Assembly: GCF_003432115.1 (NCBI RefSeq) | Contig: NZ_QWDC01000001.1 | Location: 930,001-994,000 of the forward strand | Source of the DNA: Mucilaginibacter conchicola | GTDB taxonomy: Bacteria > Bacteroidota > Bacteroidia > Sphingobacteriales > Sphingobacteriaceae | Direction of reading: 5' to 3' | DNA: 64,000 bases | In this document: positions 25,748 to 34,650 of the stretch, piece after piece | How positions within the stretch are numbered: the first letter of the stretch is position 1 | Layout: the number at the start of each line of letters is the position of its first letter | Made by a program: the position numbers and the translations under genes | The notes under the pieces: generated by a model | The model's input: only the letters and a program-made list of their open reading frames with translations | The model's database searches: none | Told to the model about the DNA's origin: nothing

Positions 25748-26617
25748 ATGAGTAACGTAACAAGCATGTTCCCGCAAACATTTACACTTGGCGGCGAACT
25801 TACCGTAAACCGTTTGGGCTATGGTGCCATGCGCATTACCGGCAAAGGCATCTGGGGCCCACCAAAAGATAAAGACGAGGCTATACGCGTTCTTAAACGT
25901 GCAGTTGAGCTGGGTGTTAACTTTATTGACACAGCAGACAGCTACGGCCCGCATATCTCAGAAGAATTAATTGCCGAGGCGTTATACCCTTATGCAACCG
26001 GCCTGGTAATTGGTACCAAAGGCGGCCTGCTACGCACCGGCCCCGACCAATGGCCTGTTGATGCCAGCCCCAAACATCTTGAAAAAGCCTTAGAAGGCAG
26101 TTTAAAACGTTTAAAGCTCGATCAGATAGATCTTTATCAGCTTCACCGTATTGATTCTAACGTACCTGCCGAAGAAAGCTTTGAGTTTTTGAGAACAGCA
26201 CAGCAAGAAGGCAAAATAGCGCATATTGGCTTATCAGAGGTTGATATTGATGATATCAAAAAAGCGCAGGATTACTTTGAGGTGGTATCGGTACAAAACA
26301 TGTACAGCGTTGATAATCGCAAATGGGAAGGCGTTTTAAACTACTGCGAGGATAATGATATTGCCTTTATCCCGTGGTTCCCGCTTAATGCAGGTAACGT
26401 AGCCAGCCAGGAGATCTTGCAAAAGGTTGCCGAAAAACATGGCGCAACCGTGCACCAGGTAGCTTTGAACTGGTTGCTTAACCATTCAAAAAACATCTTG
26501 CTAATACCGGGTACATCAAGCGTGGCCCACCTGGAAGAGAACATGAAAACCGCTGAGTTGGCACTGGATGCTGATGATATTGACAAATTGGATGGCATAT
26601 CGCCTCCAATAGGTTAA
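25748..26617 (+). CDS. Aldo/keto reductase
   Basis: This is a 289-residue NADP-dependent oxidoreductase with a TIM-barrel fold. The catalytic tetrad can be placed at Asp61 and Tyr66 (FIDTADSYG), Lys91 (IGTKGG) and His133 (YQLHRID). Cofactor-binding C-terminal residues are seen in IPGTSSVAHLEENM. The closest style is the YajO/Tas-like group that reduces aldehydes. The natural substrate is not readable. It is a single gene bounded by its own promoter-like boxes and a terminator. Confidence 0.9.
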   Translation: MSNVTSMFPQTFTLGGELTVNRLGYGAMRITGKGIWGPPKDKDEAIRVLKRAVELGVNFIDTADSYGPHISEELIAEALYPYATGLVIGTKGGLLRTGPDQWPVDASPKHLEKALEGSLKRLKLDQIDLYQLHRIDSNVPAEESFEFLRTAQQEGKIAHIGLSEVDIDDIKKAQDYFEVVSVQNMYSVDNRKWEGVLNYCEDNDIAFIPWFPLNAGNVASQEILQKVAEKHGATVHQVALNWLLNHSKNILLIPGTSSVAHLEENMKTAELALDADDIDKLDGISPPIG

Positions 26618-26634
26618 TTGCAAAAGAACTTGTG

Positions 26635-26666
26635 AAGGATGCCCGCCCATGGCATCCTTTTTTATT
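26635..26666 (+). terminator. Rho-independent terminator of the aldo/keto reductase gene
   Basis: A 9-bp stem (AAGGATGCC 26636-26644 with GGCATCCTT 26651-26659) is followed by a T-rich run. Its first arm covers the ATG at 26632, the farthest upstream start of the next reading frame, which argues against that start. Confidence 0.8.
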
Positions 26667-26685
26667 TTATGCTAACTTTACCGTC

Positions 26686-27075
26686 GTGAAAAGCAAAGAA
26701 GATATCCTCGATAAATACTACAGCGCCGGTGCCGATGGCCTGCCCGAAATTTCTGCCGATGGTTTGCTTAAAGCTATGGAAGAATATCGTATCGAGGCAG
26801 AAGAAGCTGCCTTTGCAGCAGCCCGCCAAACCGATAACGGTGCACCGCTCTACCCTACCTTTGCCGATTATAAAACCAGCACCGAAGTAAAACCCGTTGA
26901 GCCTACCGAAAACGACCGCGTAAAATTTGTGGCCGATAGTATTGTTGAACAGTTTCTGCCATCAGACCCTACCGCGCAGCATTTCTCGTTCCAGTTTCGT
27001 ACGGGTGGTAAAGAATACACCGCACGCTACATCCGCAATGCGCAGGGCTATTGGGAGTACGAATCTTTTGTGTAA
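26686..27075 (+). CDS. Small acidic protein of unknown function
   Basis: A GTG start at 26686 gives 129 residues. The in-frame ATG at 26632 lies inside a terminator and its extra codons (DARPWHPFLFYANF) do not fit the rest. The protein is soluble and rich in Glu, Ala and Asp (SKEDILDKYYSAGADGLPEIS; RIEAEEAAFAAARQTDNGAPL). A beta-rich end is visible (FQFRTGGKEYTARYIRNAQGYWEYESF). No family is recognised. Its stop codon abuts that of the converging YciI gene with no space. Confidence 0.6.
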   Translation: MKSKEDILDKYYSAGADGLPEISADGLLKAMEEYRIEAEEAAFAAARQTDNGAPLYPTFADYKTSTEVKPVEPTENDRVKFVADSIVEQFLPSDPTAQHFSFQFRTGGKEYTARYIRNAQGYWEYESFV

Positions 27076-27366
27076 TTAAACCGCAGCTACTTTAAATGGC
27101 TTGATATCTACCGTTTCCCACACTTTTTGGGTAATGTAGGGTTCACCTTGTTTCCAGGCTTCCAGTTGCTCTTCGGTCTCAAACTGCATTACCATTACAG
27201 ATCCTATCATTTTGCCGTCGTCATCTAACATGGCGCCACCAAGAACAAAATTGCCGCTGGCTTTTAGTTCTTTTGCGCCGTCTAAATGGTGCGGGCGTAC
27301 ATTCATGCGGCGCTCCGTGGCGCCTTCGTCGGTATAATCGTATGCGGTTATCAGGTATTGGTTCAT
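27076..27366 (-). CDS. YciI-like protein
   Basis: The 96-residue single-domain protein is of the YciI/YCII superfamily (ferredoxin-like dimer). The conserved His and Asp of the family lie in RPHHLDGAKEL (about 24-34). The GGAMLDDDGKMIGSVMVMQFETEEQLEAWKQGEPYI segment is typical. The frame continues upstream to 27807, but that part overlaps the galactokinase gene, and homologues start at MNQYLITAYDY, so 27366 is used. The enzymatic role is unknown for this branch. Confidence 0.85.
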   Translation of the reverse strand: MNQYLITAYDYTDEGATERRMNVRPHHLDGAKELKASGNFVLGGAMLDDDGKMIGSVMVMQFETEEQLEAWKQGEPYITQKVWETVDIKPFKVAAV

Positions 27367-27391
27367 TGGTATTTTTAAAAGGTCAATAAGG

Positions 27392-27421
27392 CAAATGTAA
27401 GCGATGTTTAATCTACCGAAA
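27392..27421 (-). promoter_or_regulatory. Candidate Bacteroidota-type promoter of the YciI gene
   Basis: The reverse strand reads TACATTTG (27392-27399, exact TAnnTTTG). It is preceded after 18 nt by TTTC (27418-27421), one base off TTTG. The start codon lies 25 nt downstream of the box. Confidence 0.45.
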
Positions 27422-27504
27422 GCGCCTTTGAAAAATATTTTCAAAAGGATGCAAATAATAACTGTCGTTTTTACAATATTTGTTTTCCGATTATTAACCA
27501 ATTT

Positions 27505-28674
27505 ATGAGCGCTCAACTTCAACAGGAATTTGTAAACCATTACGGCAAACAAGCCACCAACACATATTTTTCTCCCGGCCGTGTTAACCTCATAGGCGAA
27601 CACATTGATTACAACGGCGGTTTGGTAATGCCATGTGCTATCACTTTTGGCACCTACCTGCTTGTAGCGCCTAATAACGAAGGCGTTTTCCGGTTTAAAA
27701 GCATAAACTTTGATGAGCAGGCTGAAGTATCCCTGCAAGCCGACCATAAAAAAGAAGGTGAGGTTTGGTATAATTATCCGGTTGGCGTTATCAACTACTT
27801 TCAACAAGCCGGTAAAGAACTACAAGGCCTGGATATGCTTTATTACGGGGATATCCCTATCGGCTCGGGCCTGTCATCTTCTGCATCAATAGAAGTAGTT
27901 ACAGCCTTTGCCTTGAATGATCTGTTCAATGCGGGTTACAGTCGCCTGGATTTGGTGAAATTATCACAATCTGTAGAAAATAAATTCATCGGCGTAAGCT
28001 GCGGCATTATGGATCAGTTTGCTGTTGCTTTTGGCGAAGAGAACAAAGCGTTAAAACTGGATTGCAACTCGCTGGATTATGAGGCAGTTGACAGCAACCT
28101 GGGCAATTACGTTCTGGCTATCATCAACACCAACAAGCCGCGCAAACTGGCCGAATCAAAATACAACGAACGCGTACATGAATGCCAAACGGCGCTTAAA
28201 GCCCTGCAACAGCAACTGAACATTAAATACCTGTGCGATATTGATACCGAAACCTTTAATAAATGCAAGGGCCTGATAGAGGACGCCACCGTGCTTAAAC
28301 GCGCCCAGCATGTTGTTGAAGAGAATGACCGCGTTAAACTGGCCGCTGAAGCTTTGAACGATAACAACCTTGCCGAATTTGGCCGCTTAATGTATGCTTC
28401 GCATGATTCGTTACGTGACCTGTACGAGGTAAGTGGTAAAGAATTGGATACCGTTGTAGAATATGCAAAAACTAATCCTAACGTAGCAGGAGCCCGCATG
28501 ACCGGCGCCGGTTTTGGCGGCTGTGCCATTGCTTTGGTAAAAAATACAGCTTTTGCCCAATTCAGCCAGGAAGTTACCGCATACTATACCGATAAAATTG
28601 GTTATGCCCCGTCTATTTATAGCTCGCTGATTGGCGATGGCGTAGGTACATTGAATGAAGTTGTAAAATCGTAG
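27505..28674 (+). CDS. galK: Galactokinase
   Basis: This 389-residue GHMP-family kinase phosphorylates galactose at C1 in the Leloir pathway. Family motifs are all present: GRVNLIGEHIDYNGG (25-39), the ATP loop GSGLSSSAS (120-128), and the C-terminal GARMTGAGFGGCAIAL. Length is usual for bacterial GalK. No other Leloir gene (galT, galE, galM) is near, so the pathway is scattered here. Upstream lies an imperfect palindrome around 27424-27452 that might be regulatory. Confidence 0.95.
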   Translation: MSAQLQQEFVNHYGKQATNTYFSPGRVNLIGEHIDYNGGLVMPCAITFGTYLLVAPNNEGVFRFKSINFDEQAEVSLQADHKKEGEVWYNYPVGVINYFQQAGKELQGLDMLYYGDIPIGSGLSSSASIEVVTAFALNDLFNAGYSRLDLVKLSQSVENKFIGVSCGIMDQFAVAFGEENKALKLDCNSLDYEAVDSNLGNYVLAIINTNKPRKLAESKYNERVHECQTALKALQQQLNIKYLCDIDTETFNKCKGLIEDATVLKRAQHVVEENDRVKLAAEALNDNNLAEFGRLMYASHDSLRDLYEVSGKELDTVVEYAKTNPNVAGARMTGAGFGGCAIALVKNTAFAQFSQEVTAYYTDKIGYAPSIYSSLIGDGVGTLNEVVKS

Positions 28675-28696
28675 ATTTGCAGCTTCATACCATCCA

Positions 28697-29233
28697 ATGC
28701 GCAAACTAAAACTCGACGAACTTAACCGTGCTTCTGTAGAAGAATTTAAGGCCCAGGATAAACTGCCTGTAGCCGTAGTGCTTGATAATGTGCGCAGCAT
28801 GCATAATATCGGCTCTATATTCCGTACATCAGATGGTTTTGCGGTTGAGCAGATCTGCCTTTGCGGAATAACGGCACAACCACCGCACCGAGAGATCGAA
28901 AAAACCGCGTTGGGCGCTACTAACTCTGTAAACTGGCAATATTTTGAAACACCTGTACAGGCCGTTGAACATCTGCGTGCAGAAGGTTATGTGATCATTG
29001 CTATAGAACAAGCCGAGAACAGCACCATGTTGAATACCTTTACCCCTGAGCAGGGCAAAAAATACGCGCTCATTTTCGGTAACGAGGTAAATGGTGTAAG
29101 CGACGAGGTGATGGAGCAGATAGATGCCTGTATCGAAATCCCCCAATTCGGCACCAAACACTCTTTTAATATCGTAGTATCGGCAGGTATTGTACTTTGG
29201 GATTTTTACTCGAAGATAGTTCATAGTTCATAG
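28697..29233 (+). CDS. TrmH/SpoU-family RNA 2'-O-methyltransferase
   Basis: The 178-residue enzyme has the SPOUT knot. Motif 1 LDNVRSMHNIGSIFRTSDGF is at about 29-48, motif 2 ALIFGNEVNGVSDEVME lies around residue 118, and motif 3 IPQFGTKHSFNIVVSAGIVLWD follows. The family uses S-adenosylmethionine to methylate ribose in tRNA or rRNA, and the target base is not readable. The start lies 22 nt after galK, so cotranscription is likely. The last codons (IVHSS and stop) fall in a heptanucleotide repeat. Confidence 0.9.
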   Translation: MRKLKLDELNRASVEEFKAQDKLPVAVVLDNVRSMHNIGSIFRTSDGFAVEQICLCGITAQPPHREIEKTALGATNSVNWQYFETPVQAVEHLRAEGYVIIAIEQAENSTMLNTFTPEQGKKYALIFGNEVNGVSDEVMEQIDACIEIPQFGTKHSFNIVVSAGIVLWDFYSKIVHSS

Positions 29234-29255
29234 TTCATAGTTCATAGTTCATAGT
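29217..29255 (+). repeat. Heptanucleotide tandem repeat (TAGTTCA)n
   Basis: There are five complete TAGTTCA units plus four bases (29217-29255). The repeat begins inside the methyltransferase gene, supplies its last five codons and stop, and continues into the gap. A 7-bp unit shifts the reading frame when copy number changes. Confidence 0.95.
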
Positions 29256-29320
29256 GGGAATTTAAGTAAGTGCGCAAAGTTTATTAACTTGCATAGGCTA
29301 TGAACCATTAACCATAATCT

Positions 29321-29992
29321 ATGAACCCACCGAGCCCTCTTGCCAAAAAACTGCAAATGAAACCCGGCCAAACCTGGCTGATACTGAACGCCCCTGAAGA
29401 TTACCTGGCTACGCTTGAACCTCTTCCTGAAAGTGTTGAGTTAACATTCGCTTTGGGCAAAGCCGTTAGTGGCATACAGGTGTTTGTTAAAACCAGTACT
29501 GAGTTGAGTGAAGTTTTAAAACAGTTACAAACTTCTTTAAAAGATGATACTGTGCTTTGGGTGATCTACCCCAAGAAAAACTCGGGCATTGAAACCGACC
29601 TGGAAATGATGAGTGGCTGGGAAGTGACCAAACCTTACGGCCTACGACCGGTAGCCTCTGCAGCCATCAACAACACCTGGACCACGCTGCGTTTCCGCCC
29701 CGAACACCTGGTAAAACACTCTGAAGCCAGCGCGGCATCTATCCGTAAAGAAAACGACTACTCGGAGTTTATTGATGTAGATAAAAAGCAAATAACACTA
29801 CCACCCTACCTGCACGAGGCACTTGCTGCAGAACCTGCAGCAATGGCTTATTATGAGAAACTGGCATGGTCACACCGTAAAGAGTACGTGGTATGGATAT
29901 TAAGCGCCAAACAGGAACAAACCCGTGCTAACCGCATCAGTAAAATGGTAGAGATGTTGCTGGCGGGAAAGAAAAATCCGTCGGAGAAATAA
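29321..29992 (+). CDS. YdeI/OmpD-associated (OmdA) family protein with N-terminal DUF3052-like domain
   Basis: The 223-residue protein has a first domain, LAKKLQMKPGQTWLILNAPEDYLATLEPLP (about 5-35), resembling DUF3052. The second half carries the OmdA pattern (ITLPPYLHEALAAEPAAMAYYEKLAWSHRKEYVVWILSAKQEQTRANRISKMVEMLLAGK, residues 157-216). OmdA proteins have been linked to bacteriocin protection in some enterobacteria. Here that is only a family name and the role is unknown. Soluble, no signal. Confidence 0.75.
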   Translation: MNPPSPLAKKLQMKPGQTWLILNAPEDYLATLEPLPESVELTFALGKAVSGIQVFVKTSTELSEVLKQLQTSLKDDTVLWVIYPKKNSGIETDLEMMSGWEVTKPYGLRPVASAAINNTWTTLRFRPEHLVKHSEASAASIRKENDYSEFIDVDKKQITLPPYLHEALAAEPAAMAYYEKLAWSHRKEYVVWILSAKQEQTRANRISKMVEMLLAGKKNPSEK

Positions 29993-30595
29993 AAGGTAGC
30001 CCTTTTAAGATAGGTTCTTCGTTAGGAATGGCAGTAAGCAATATGAATCGGTAGTGGATGTTACTTTCTTTTCTCTCAAAAGAAAGTAACCAAAGAAAAG
30101 TCGCGGCTTGGTAACGCGCTACAATGGTTTTGCTACTGCAATGCCTGTGCTACCCGCACGTTACACTATGCCGCTGTGTTCGTTGGCGTTGGGTTCGGCT
30201 CTCTCTAAATCTCATTTTGTCATGCTGAGGAACGAAGCATCTATCTGCTGTAGAAATGAACGCGGTTAGATTCTTCGCTACGCTCAGAATGACAAGTTTG
30301 TAAATACGTCATTTCAAGGAGCAATAGCGACGTGGCAATCCCCGACTTGCAGAGCCGATTGTCCTAAAGAGATTATCGATGTGTTTAATTTCCTTCTAAG
30401 GTATCAATGAGCTCCCTTTTGTCAGTTGCCTTCTTACCTCGCAATGACGGGTGAAAAGTTCGCGTTGATTTAATACTCATTAATCCCCACAAATCCAACA
30501 TCTTAAACAACAATTTCTCAATTATTATTCGTTCTAAATTATTAAAAGCCTGCGCATTATGTGGTAAAACATTTTATAGTACTTAAACTTGTGGC
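29993..30595. repeat. Gene-free 600-bp gap composed of palindromic repeat modules
   Basis: No credible gene is seen here. A 13-bp stem element lies at 30060-30090. A module at 30218-30294 has TGTCAT/ATGACA-type ends. A larger module at 30307-30449 has CGTCATT/AATGACG ends. The wording of the ends resembles dispersed REP/MITE-like repeats of Bacteroidota. The 5' flank of cydA (about 30450-30595) is AT-rich. Confidence 0.7.
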
Positions 30596-31918
30596 ATGGA
30601 TAATTTTATGGCCGCGAGGTCGCAGATGGCACTGTCACTGGGCTTCCACATCATTTTCTCGTGCATTGGCATGGTGATGCCGTTCTTTATGGCGGTATCA
30701 CACTTTTTATGGTTACGCACCGGCAAACAGGTGTACCAAAATGTAACCAAAGCATGGAGCAAAGGTGTGGCCATCTTCTTTGCCACCGGCGCAGTATCCG
30801 GCACGGTATTATCCTTTGAGTTGGGGTTGCTGTGGCCTACCTTTATGAAACACGCGGGGCCCATCTTCGGGATGCCATTTTCATTAGAAGGCACTGCATT
30901 TTTTATTGAAGCAATAGCGCTTGGCTTTTTCCTCTACGGCTGGAAACGCTTTAACCGCTGGTTCCACTGGTTTACGGGCGTTGTGGTAGGCGTAAGCGGC
31001 TTAACATCCGGCATACTGGTTGTTGCCGCCAACAGCTGGATGAACAGCCCTACCGGCTTTGATTTTGTAAACGGACAGTACACCAACATTGATCCTATAA
31101 AAGCAATGTTTAACCCGGCGTGGTTCTCGCAAGCCCTGCACATGTGTATAGCGGCTTTTGCAGCTACCGGCTTTGCAGTAGCAGGGGTGCATGCACTAAT
31201 GATGCTGCGCAAAAGCAGTGTTGACTTTCACCTGCGCTCGTTTAAAATTGCAGCCATATTTGGTGTGGTGGCGGCCATATTGCAACCGCTAAGCGGCGAT
31301 GTATCAGCCAAAATGGTAGCCAAACGTCAGCCCGCTAAACTGGCCGCTATGGAAGCACATTTTAAAACAGAACCCTACTCACCCCTTATTATCGGCGGCA
31401 TTCCTGATGTAAAGAACAAGAAAGTAGACTACGCCATCGAGTTGCCCGGCATGCTCAGCTTTTTGGTGTACGATGATTTTAAAACACCCGTAAAAGGCCT
31501 CGACGAGATACCAGAGCAGGACCATCCACCCGTTGCGGTTACCCATTATGCTTTCCAGATAATGGTAGCACTGGGTATGGCCATGATGGCTTTGGGAGTT
31601 ATTTATATCATCGCCATTTGGAAAAAGAAAGGCTGGTTTGAGAAAGGCTGGTTCCTGAAATTATTTATCCTGGCCACTCCCATCGGTTTCATTGCCGTTG
31701 AGGCCGGATGGACAGTGACCGAGGTTGGCCGACAGCCATGGATAATACAAGGCGTAATGCGCACCGCCGATGCAGTAACGCCTATGCCAGGCATCCATTA
31801 TTCCTTCTACCTGTTTACGGCGGTGTATTTCACGCTGAGCATTGCAGTTATATTTTTGCTGTACCGCCAAATAAAAATGGTACCCGTTATTTATGATGTT
31901 AACCCTCAAACCAAATAA
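30596..31918 (+). CDS. cydA: Cytochrome bd-type ubiquinol/menaquinol oxidase subunit I
   Basis: This is the 440-residue heme-bearing subunit of the bd oxidase, which reduces O2 to water with quinol at high affinity. Nine or so transmembrane helices are seen. His18 (LSLGFHIIFSCIGM) and His182 (QALHMCIAAFA) correspond to heme ligands. The quinol-loop segment KRQPAKLAAMEAHFKTE is present, and the Q-loop is short (CIO/short-loop class). The partner cydB starts 6 nt downstream. It supports respiration at low oxygen or under stress. Confidence 0.95.
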   Translation: MDNFMAARSQMALSLGFHIIFSCIGMVMPFFMAVSHFLWLRTGKQVYQNVTKAWSKGVAIFFATGAVSGTVLSFELGLLWPTFMKHAGPIFGMPFSLEGTAFFIEAIALGFFLYGWKRFNRWFHWFTGVVVGVSGLTSGILVVAANSWMNSPTGFDFVNGQYTNIDPIKAMFNPAWFSQALHMCIAAFAATGFAVAGVHALMMLRKSSVDFHLRSFKIAAIFGVVAAILQPLSGDVSAKMVAKRQPAKLAAMEAHFKTEPYSPLIIGGIPDVKNKKVDYAIELPGMLSFLVYDDFKTPVKGLDEIPEQDHPPVAVTHYAFQIMVALGMAMMALGVIYIIAIWKKKGWFEKGWFLKLFILATPIGFIAVEAGWTVTEVGRQPWIIQGVMRTADAVTPMPGIHYSFYLFTAVYFTLSIAVIFLLYRQIKMVPVIYDVNPQTK

Positions 31919-31924
31919 TAGCTT

Positions 31925-32953
31925 ATGATCTACGTAGTGATTGTTTTTTTGTGGGTTTCGTTGCTGTTGTACCTCGTAATGGGCGGGGCGGATTTTGGCG
32001 CGGGTATTATTGAGCTATTTACCTCAACGCCCAATAAATCGCGTACCCGGCGCATCATGTATAATGCCATTGGGCCAATATGGGAAGCTAACCACATGTG
32101 GCTCATCATTGCCATAGTGATACTGTTTGTGGGTTTCCCTACCATTTACGCCACCATGTCAACCTACCTGCACATCCCGCTTACCGTGATGCTGATGGGG
32201 ATCATTGCCCGGGGTACTGCCCTCACCTTCCGTAACTACGATGCGGTGAATGATAACATGCAGAAGATCTATAACAAGATCTTCGTTTATTCCAGCTTTA
32301 TTACGCCGCTATTCCTGGGTATTATTGCCGGCAGCGCGGTAAGTGGTCGCGTAGATCCTCAGGCCAATAATTTTATGGATGCCTACGTTTACAGCTGGTT
32401 AAACTGGTTCTCGGTAGCTATTGGCTTCTTCACCACATCGCTTTGCGGCTTCCTTGCTGCCATTTATCTCATCGGCGAAGCGCGCGATGACGCCGAGCGC
32501 CGCAGTTTTATCCGCAAGGCACGTATTATGAATGTAGCGGCGGTTGTCTCAGGCGGGGTGGTGTTTATCGTATCTATAAAAGAGAATATCCCTTTGGTGC
32601 AATGGGTGTTCGGCAATTTTATCGGCATTGCAGCGGTGGGGCTGGCGAGTATATCGCTGGTATTGCTCTGGTATTTGATCAGTAAAGGTAAACGCTACAT
32701 CATCCGTGTGCTGGCCGGTTTCCAGATGACCATGATCTTGCTTACCACTACTTATAAACACTATCCCAACATCGTTATATTAAAAGGCGGCGGCCACCTT
32801 TCGCTGATAGAACATCGCGGGGCTGATAAAGCCATCCAGGCATTGGGCATTGCACTATTGCTGGGCAGTATATTGATTTTACCGGCGCTGTTTTACCTGG
32901 TGTGGAGTTTCCAAAAGAAATCGGCCAATGGCGATGCTGATCTGCACCATTGA
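31925..32953 (+). CDS. cydB: Cytochrome bd-type oxidase subunit II
   Basis: The 342-residue integral membrane partner of CydA has eight to nine helices. It opens with the characteristic VVIVFLWVSLLLYLVMGGADFGAGIIELF and GPIWEANHMWLIIAIVILFVGFP. Fits the CydB/CbdB family length. No CydX-like micro-subunit is seen between it and the beta-lactamase gene 29 nt downstream. Confidence 0.95.
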   Translation: MIYVVIVFLWVSLLLYLVMGGADFGAGIIELFTSTPNKSRTRRIMYNAIGPIWEANHMWLIIAIVILFVGFPTIYATMSTYLHIPLTVMLMGIIARGTALTFRNYDAVNDNMQKIYNKIFVYSSFITPLFLGIIAGSAVSGRVDPQANNFMDAYVYSWLNWFSVAIGFFTTSLCGFLAAIYLIGEARDDAERRSFIRKARIMNVAAVVSGGVVFIVSIKENIPLVQWVFGNFIGIAAVGLASISLVLLWYLISKGKRYIIRVLAGFQMTMILLTTTYKHYPNIVILKGGGHLSLIEHRGADKAIQALGIALLLGSILILPALFYLVWSFQKKSANGDADLHH

Positions 32954-32982
32954 ACTATCTTTGCCTGTAAAAATCATTTGCC

Positions 32983-33867
32983 ATGCGTAAACTTGTATTG
33001 CTTACCTGTTGCCTGTTCTTTGGCCTGAGTGTATCTGCGCAAACCACTTTAAGGGAACAGATCACAGAGCTATCTAAAGATGCCAAAGGCAAAGTTGGTG
33101 TGGCCATGCTTGATCTAAAAACCGGCGATACGCTAACCATCAATGGTAAAAGGCCGTTAGTGATGCAGAGCACTTTCAAATTCCCTATCGCCGTTGCTGT
33201 TTTGCACAAGGCCGATAAAGGACTTTTAAAGCTTGATGATAAACTGCACATCACTAAAAAAGACCTGCCGGAGAATTATAGTCCGCTACGCGATAAACAC
33301 CCGGATGGCAACGTAGATATCACCATCCGCGAACTGTTGGATTATATGCTGATATGGAGCGATAACGATGCCTGCGATATTCTGCTCAACCGTGTTTGCA
33401 GCAAGGCTGAAGTTGAAAAATATATGCATCAATTGGGCGGCCTGTCGTTCAGGATACGGGCTACCGAAGATGAGATGAAGCACAACTGGAAGGCCCAATT
33501 CACTGATGTATGTACCCTGTGGGATATGGCGAACCTGCTTAAAACGGTAAGGCACGGCAGCGCTCTTTCGGCCAAAAACACGGATTACATCCTCACAACC
33601 ATGGCCAAAACCGAAGTGGGCAAAAAGCGCATAAAAGGTTTACTACCCGAGGGTACTGTGGTAATACACCGCACCGGCACATCAGCAACCGATCCAAAAA
33701 CAGGTATCTCTCCCGCAACCAATGATGCAGGCATTATTAACATGCCCGGTGGAAGACAAGTGATTTTGGTAGTTTTTGTTACCGATTCAAAAGCAGACGA
33801 CGATACCCGCGAAGCCGTTATTGCCCGCATTGCTAAAGCCGTTTACGATAACCGGTTAAAAAACTAA
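32983..33867 (+). CDS. Class A beta-lactamase (subclass A2-like)
   Basis: This is a 294-residue secreted serine beta-lactamase: signal peptide (about 1-19, ending VSAQ), STFK with nucleophile Ser63, SDN (126-128), and Glu162 in ATEDEM as the general base. The conserved third box reads HRTG (229-232) rather than KTG. The pattern RATEDEMKHNWKAQFTD fits subclass A2 (PER/CfxA/CGA-like) of Bacteroidota. It hydrolyses beta-lactams, but the spectrum cannot be read. It may be cotranscribed with cydAB (29-nt gap). Its stop overlaps the converging LytTR gene stop by 4 bp. Confidence 0.9.
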   Translation: MRKLVLLTCCLFFGLSVSAQTTLREQITELSKDAKGKVGVAMLDLKTGDTLTINGKRPLVMQSTFKFPIAVAVLHKADKGLLKLDDKLHITKKDLPENYSPLRDKHPDGNVDITIRELLDYMLIWSDNDACDILLNRVCSKAEVEKYMHQLGGLSFRIRATEDEMKHNWKAQFTDVCTLWDMANLLKTVRHGSALSAKNTDYILTTMAKTEVGKKRIKGLLPEGTVVIHRTGTSATDPKTGISPATNDAGIINMPGGRQVILVVFVTDSKADDDTREAVIARIAKAVYDNRLKN

Positions 33868-34586
33868 GCGCCAAATAGTTTCTCTACCAAAGCGTCCTTG
33901 CGTGATGCCGATACTTCTATCTCAGTACCATCGGCCATCTCGAGGGTGCCCCCATCGCCTTTGCGGTATTTTACAATATAATCCAGGTTAACTATCACAG
34001 AACGATTAATGCGCAGGAAATAGGCTTCGGTAAGTACGTTCTCATATTCCTTAAGCGTTTTTGAAACCACTATCTTTTTGGCATCGCTGAGGTAAAATGT
34101 GCTGTAATTGCTCATGGCCTCAACCCTTATGATGCTGGTTTTATCTACCAGGTAAACGCCTTCGGCAGTGGGTAGTGCCAGACGGTTGCGCGAGAGATCT
34201 TCAACCTTTTTTGTTTTATCCTGCTCAAAAACGCGCTTTTTTAAACGGAAGATGGCAGTGTGTAGTTCATCCTCATCAATAGGTTTCAGCAGGTAATCAA
34301 CTGCGCTGAGGCGTAGCGCTTCGAGGGTGTAGCTGTCATAGGCCGTAGTGAAAATGACCTGAAAGTTAAACGCTCCCAGTTTTTCTAAAAACTGGAAGCC
34401 GTTCAGTCCGGGCATTTCAACATCAAGAAATAAAACATCAGGCTCCAGATCCATCATTTTAGACAGGGCCTTGTACGGATCGTTAAAAACAGCCATCACC
34501 TCAAGATCGCCCTCAAAGCCTTTCAGCTTGCGGTTTAGCAGGGAGCTGCCCCGCTCTTCATCGTCCAATATAACGGCTTTAAGCAT
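33864..34586 (-). CDS. LytTR-family response regulator
   Basis: The 240-residue two-domain regulator has a receiver domain (about 1-120; acidic pocket Asp8/Asp9, phospho-acceptor Asp55 in LFLDVEMPGLNG; Lys in YLLKPIDE). A LytTR DNA-binding domain follows (about 140-240). The frame opens eight codons earlier, but homologues start MLKAVILDDE, so 34586 is used. It is the last gene of a reverse-strand operon of four secreted proteins, 64 nt from the preceding gene. A TPR-LytS kinase encoded at 38615 is a probable partner. Confidence 0.9.
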   Translation of the reverse strand: MLKAVILDDEERGSSLLNRKLKGFEGDLEVMAVFNDPYKALSKMMDLEPDVLFLDVEMPGLNGFQFLEKLGAFNFQVIFTTAYDSYTLEALRLSAVDYLLKPIDEDELHTAIFRLKKRVFEQDKTKKVEDLSRNRLALPTAEGVYLVDKTSIIRVEAMSNYSTFYLSDAKKIVVSKTLKEYENVLTEAYFLRINRSVIVNLDYIVKYRKGDGGTLEMADGTEIEVSASRKDALVEKLFGA

Positions 34587-34650
34587 AGGTAGTGTTTCGG
34601 CGTATTGCATATCTAAGATAAAGTTTATTTCTCAATAGTTTAAAAATTAA

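Noticed and set aside
27367..27807. Long N-terminal extension of the YciI reading frame (147 extra residues)
   Set aside because: It overlaps galactokinase on the other strand, is rich in rare residue mixes and is absent in the normal 95-100 residue family.
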